A stretch of DNA of 64,000 bases from Montifringilla adamsi (lineage: Eukaryota; Chordata; Aves; Passeriformes; Passeridae). The translations under genes were made by a program, and so were the position numbers. The notes beneath the pieces were generated by a model. That model did not search any database. It was not told the DNA's origin and worked only from the letters and a program-made list of their open reading frames with translations. Position 1 is the stretch's first letter, and every line of letters starts with the position of its first letter. The stretch lies in NCBI GenBank assembly GCA_017590115.1, contig JAGGNK010003335.1:7193916-7257915 (forward strand). The letters run 5' to 3'. This document shows, in pieces, positions 62,277 through 64,000 of the stretch.

Positions 62277-64000
62277 TGATAAATTGATAGGGTTCCTCTT
62301 AATAGAGAGGAAAGTTATTGTTGTGTGACATATGAAAGAGGTCCTGAAGTAATCTTTGGTTATATGTGTGAAGTTAGAGATTTTACTAGTACCTCCTCTA
62401 AAATATTCAAGGTGTGCACATACACATGTTCATTGCATCTTAATTATAGGAACTCTGAATAATCTCTGGAGTGAACAAATGACGAAAGATTAAATCATTA
62501 CTTACAATGTGAATTAGTTGGTGCAAAACTCCTGCTTCTTACATAGATATTTCTGCTTCTGATATTGCAGGGAAAAGTATGAAACATGGAGCTGTCTAAT
62601 ACTCGTTTCTCTGAGTTTCCCTTTTGGGGAGGTTGTAGCTCGCAATGAGAGTGTTCTGTGCTGCTCTGTGGAGGAGGCTTCCCTGCCATCTCAAACCTGA
62701 AATGAGTTTTGTAGCCATTGAAGATGACTGGGATGTCCCAGCACCCCTCCCTTAGTAATGTCTGAGAGCAGGATGTTTGCACCAGCTGGGCCGTTCCCTG
62801 TGGCATGAGCTGGAAAGGGATGGGCTTCCCCAAAACCTCCAAAAATTTTGTGCAGTGCAAAAGAATTCACTCCAAGCTGTAGCACATGTACTGGACAGCT
62901 AAGGTTAGACTGAGAAGTATTTTCTGTGCTGAATATTTGGAGCTTAAGCTGTCTGCCAACAGCGGATCTCACAATCAGAAATGCCCAAGAGGTGCTGCAC
63001 CCTCTAAGGAAAAATGGAAATTTGGTCTGATGGGGTCACTCATACCACGTCTTCTTGATCTGTACCAGCCCTGATCCACCCTGACCTAATGCTTAAATAG
63101 ATGCAGGTGTGAAGATCCTGTCAGCTGCTGTAATTTCAGAGAACAATTGGCTTTGGAGATGTCAGCTTTAATGTAAAAAGGGACTTTAAAATTTTTGGGC
63201 ATCTAAGATGGATTGGAGAGTCTGTCAGGGGGATAGGGCTATTGAAGAAGCATTTGGCTGTGAAATCTGTTTGGCCAGGCCTGTCCCTGATGTGGCAGCA
63301 GCCTGGAGCTGCTCCTCAGACAATACAGGTGTGGATCCAGCAGTACAAAAAGAAAGCACCTGCTTCATCTAAGCAGCTACAAAATTTTTGTTAGACTATG
63401 TTGTAAAGGCCATGTGTTGTGAAACTTATTTGAATTTAAAATATTGCTGCTGTGAGTAATTCTCTGTTTAATTTTCAATTACCCTGCTCAGCATGATTGT
63501 GCACATATTCCAGTATATTAAATGTGAAAAGAAAATGAACATTCTGGAATACGAGCAAGCAACATGCTGTAATCATCTGAATAGGCATTTTACAATTTAA
63601 AATAGTGCAGTAGAAAAATAAAATTGAGGGTTCTGCACAGCTTTCATATCTATTTTATGATCTTTAGAGGTCCTGCATGTATTCCATATGTGAGTGTATA
63701 TACCCCACCATAAAAACAAAGACAAAATGGCAGTTTTTCTGCTTACTTTGTAAGCTGCATAGCTCAGACGATGATGATGAAGGAAAATGATTCTTAGCCA
63801 GTTCAACAGATATTATTCCTGAGTTTGTTATTTTCAGTATCATGTAACACGATTTTCCTGCTCTTGTGGTCATCAGTGCTCAGAGCTCATTAGTACCCTG
63901 CTTGTGGCTGAATTCACTTACTTTGTACCAGCAGTGAATCCTGAACAGAAAATTGCCTGGTGTTTACTTCTGTTTCCTTAGTGGAAGTGTAAATCCATCT

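Larger units (their letters stand above)
58593..64000. other. Non-coding DNA, possible regulatory stretches
   Basis: No gene or dispersed repeat is recognisable. A TA-rich low-complexity run lies at about 60117-60198. Stretches at about 59400-59700, 61890-62290 and 63430-63610 have a complex, non-repetitive, TAAT-rich texture reminiscent of vertebrate conserved non-coding elements. The ORFs here (for example 59008-59403 plus, 131 codons, and 62498-62860 minus, 120 codons) are unrecognised. Confidence 0.45.

Noticed and set aside
62350..62372. TCTTTGGTTAT resembling the miR-9 5' end
   Set aside because: The match breaks after about 11 bases and no complementary arm forms a precursor hairpin.
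1..64000. CRISPR arrays, operons, phage or plasmid genes
   Set aside because: No regularly spaced repeats or dense bacterial-type genes exist. The CR1 fragments and gene-poor AT-rich texture indicate a vertebrate nuclear genome.

Overview
This window looks like vertebrate nuclear DNA, most likely from a bird. It is AT-rich and CpG-poor, and I find no intact protein-coding gene in its 64 kb. The host clue is the repeat content. At least eight fragments match the 3' end of avian CR1 LINEs: the block with 'ggctggatggggct', 'ggaaggtgtccctgcccatgg' type wording, and 3' ends of the 'ctatgattctgtgattct' type. I see no Alu, B1 or L1-type repeats. Turtles and crocodilians also carry CR1, so 'bird' is an inference. 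All calls were made by eye, with no database search.

Layout. Positions 1-22 kb are single-copy-looking DNA with two short CR1 tails (about 1341-1434 and 6003-6123), a perfect 10-bp hairpin (4061-4086), an unrecognised coding-like remnant on the minus strand (10119-10481) and an A-rich simple repeat (12237-12297). Positions 22-41 kb hold a CR1 tail (22268-22464), an AATAAA signal followed by an A20 tract (22541-22581), a (GAGGA)n microsatellite (37381-37430), two perfect inverted repeats (38357-38402 and 39873-39903), and several short GC-richer islands whose open frames are probably chance. Positions 40-44 kb are the most repeat-dense part: three CR1 fragments and a 123-bp tandem duplication that abuts one of them (41334-41578). 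Positions 44-55 kb are mostly featureless, with a long T tract (50325-50353) and one minus-strand CR1 (51078-51262).

The most striking structure is at 55859-57478. It is an exact head-to-tail duplication of an 810-bp unit. The copies differ at only three positions, all transitions, all inside a 45-bp stretch near the end of the unit. Just downstream, a CR1 tail is itself duplicated in tandem (57818-58016), and one copy has lost exactly a 19-bp segment able to form a hairpin. The last 6 kb contain a GC-rich patch, a TA-rich stretch and a cluster of TAATT-type homeodomain-like motifs (61891-62276).

The window is therefore best read as an intron or intergenic desert. No gene set or pathway can be described. 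I found no convincing evidence of an undescribed biological system; the findings concern recent duplication, slippage and possible regulatory DNA.
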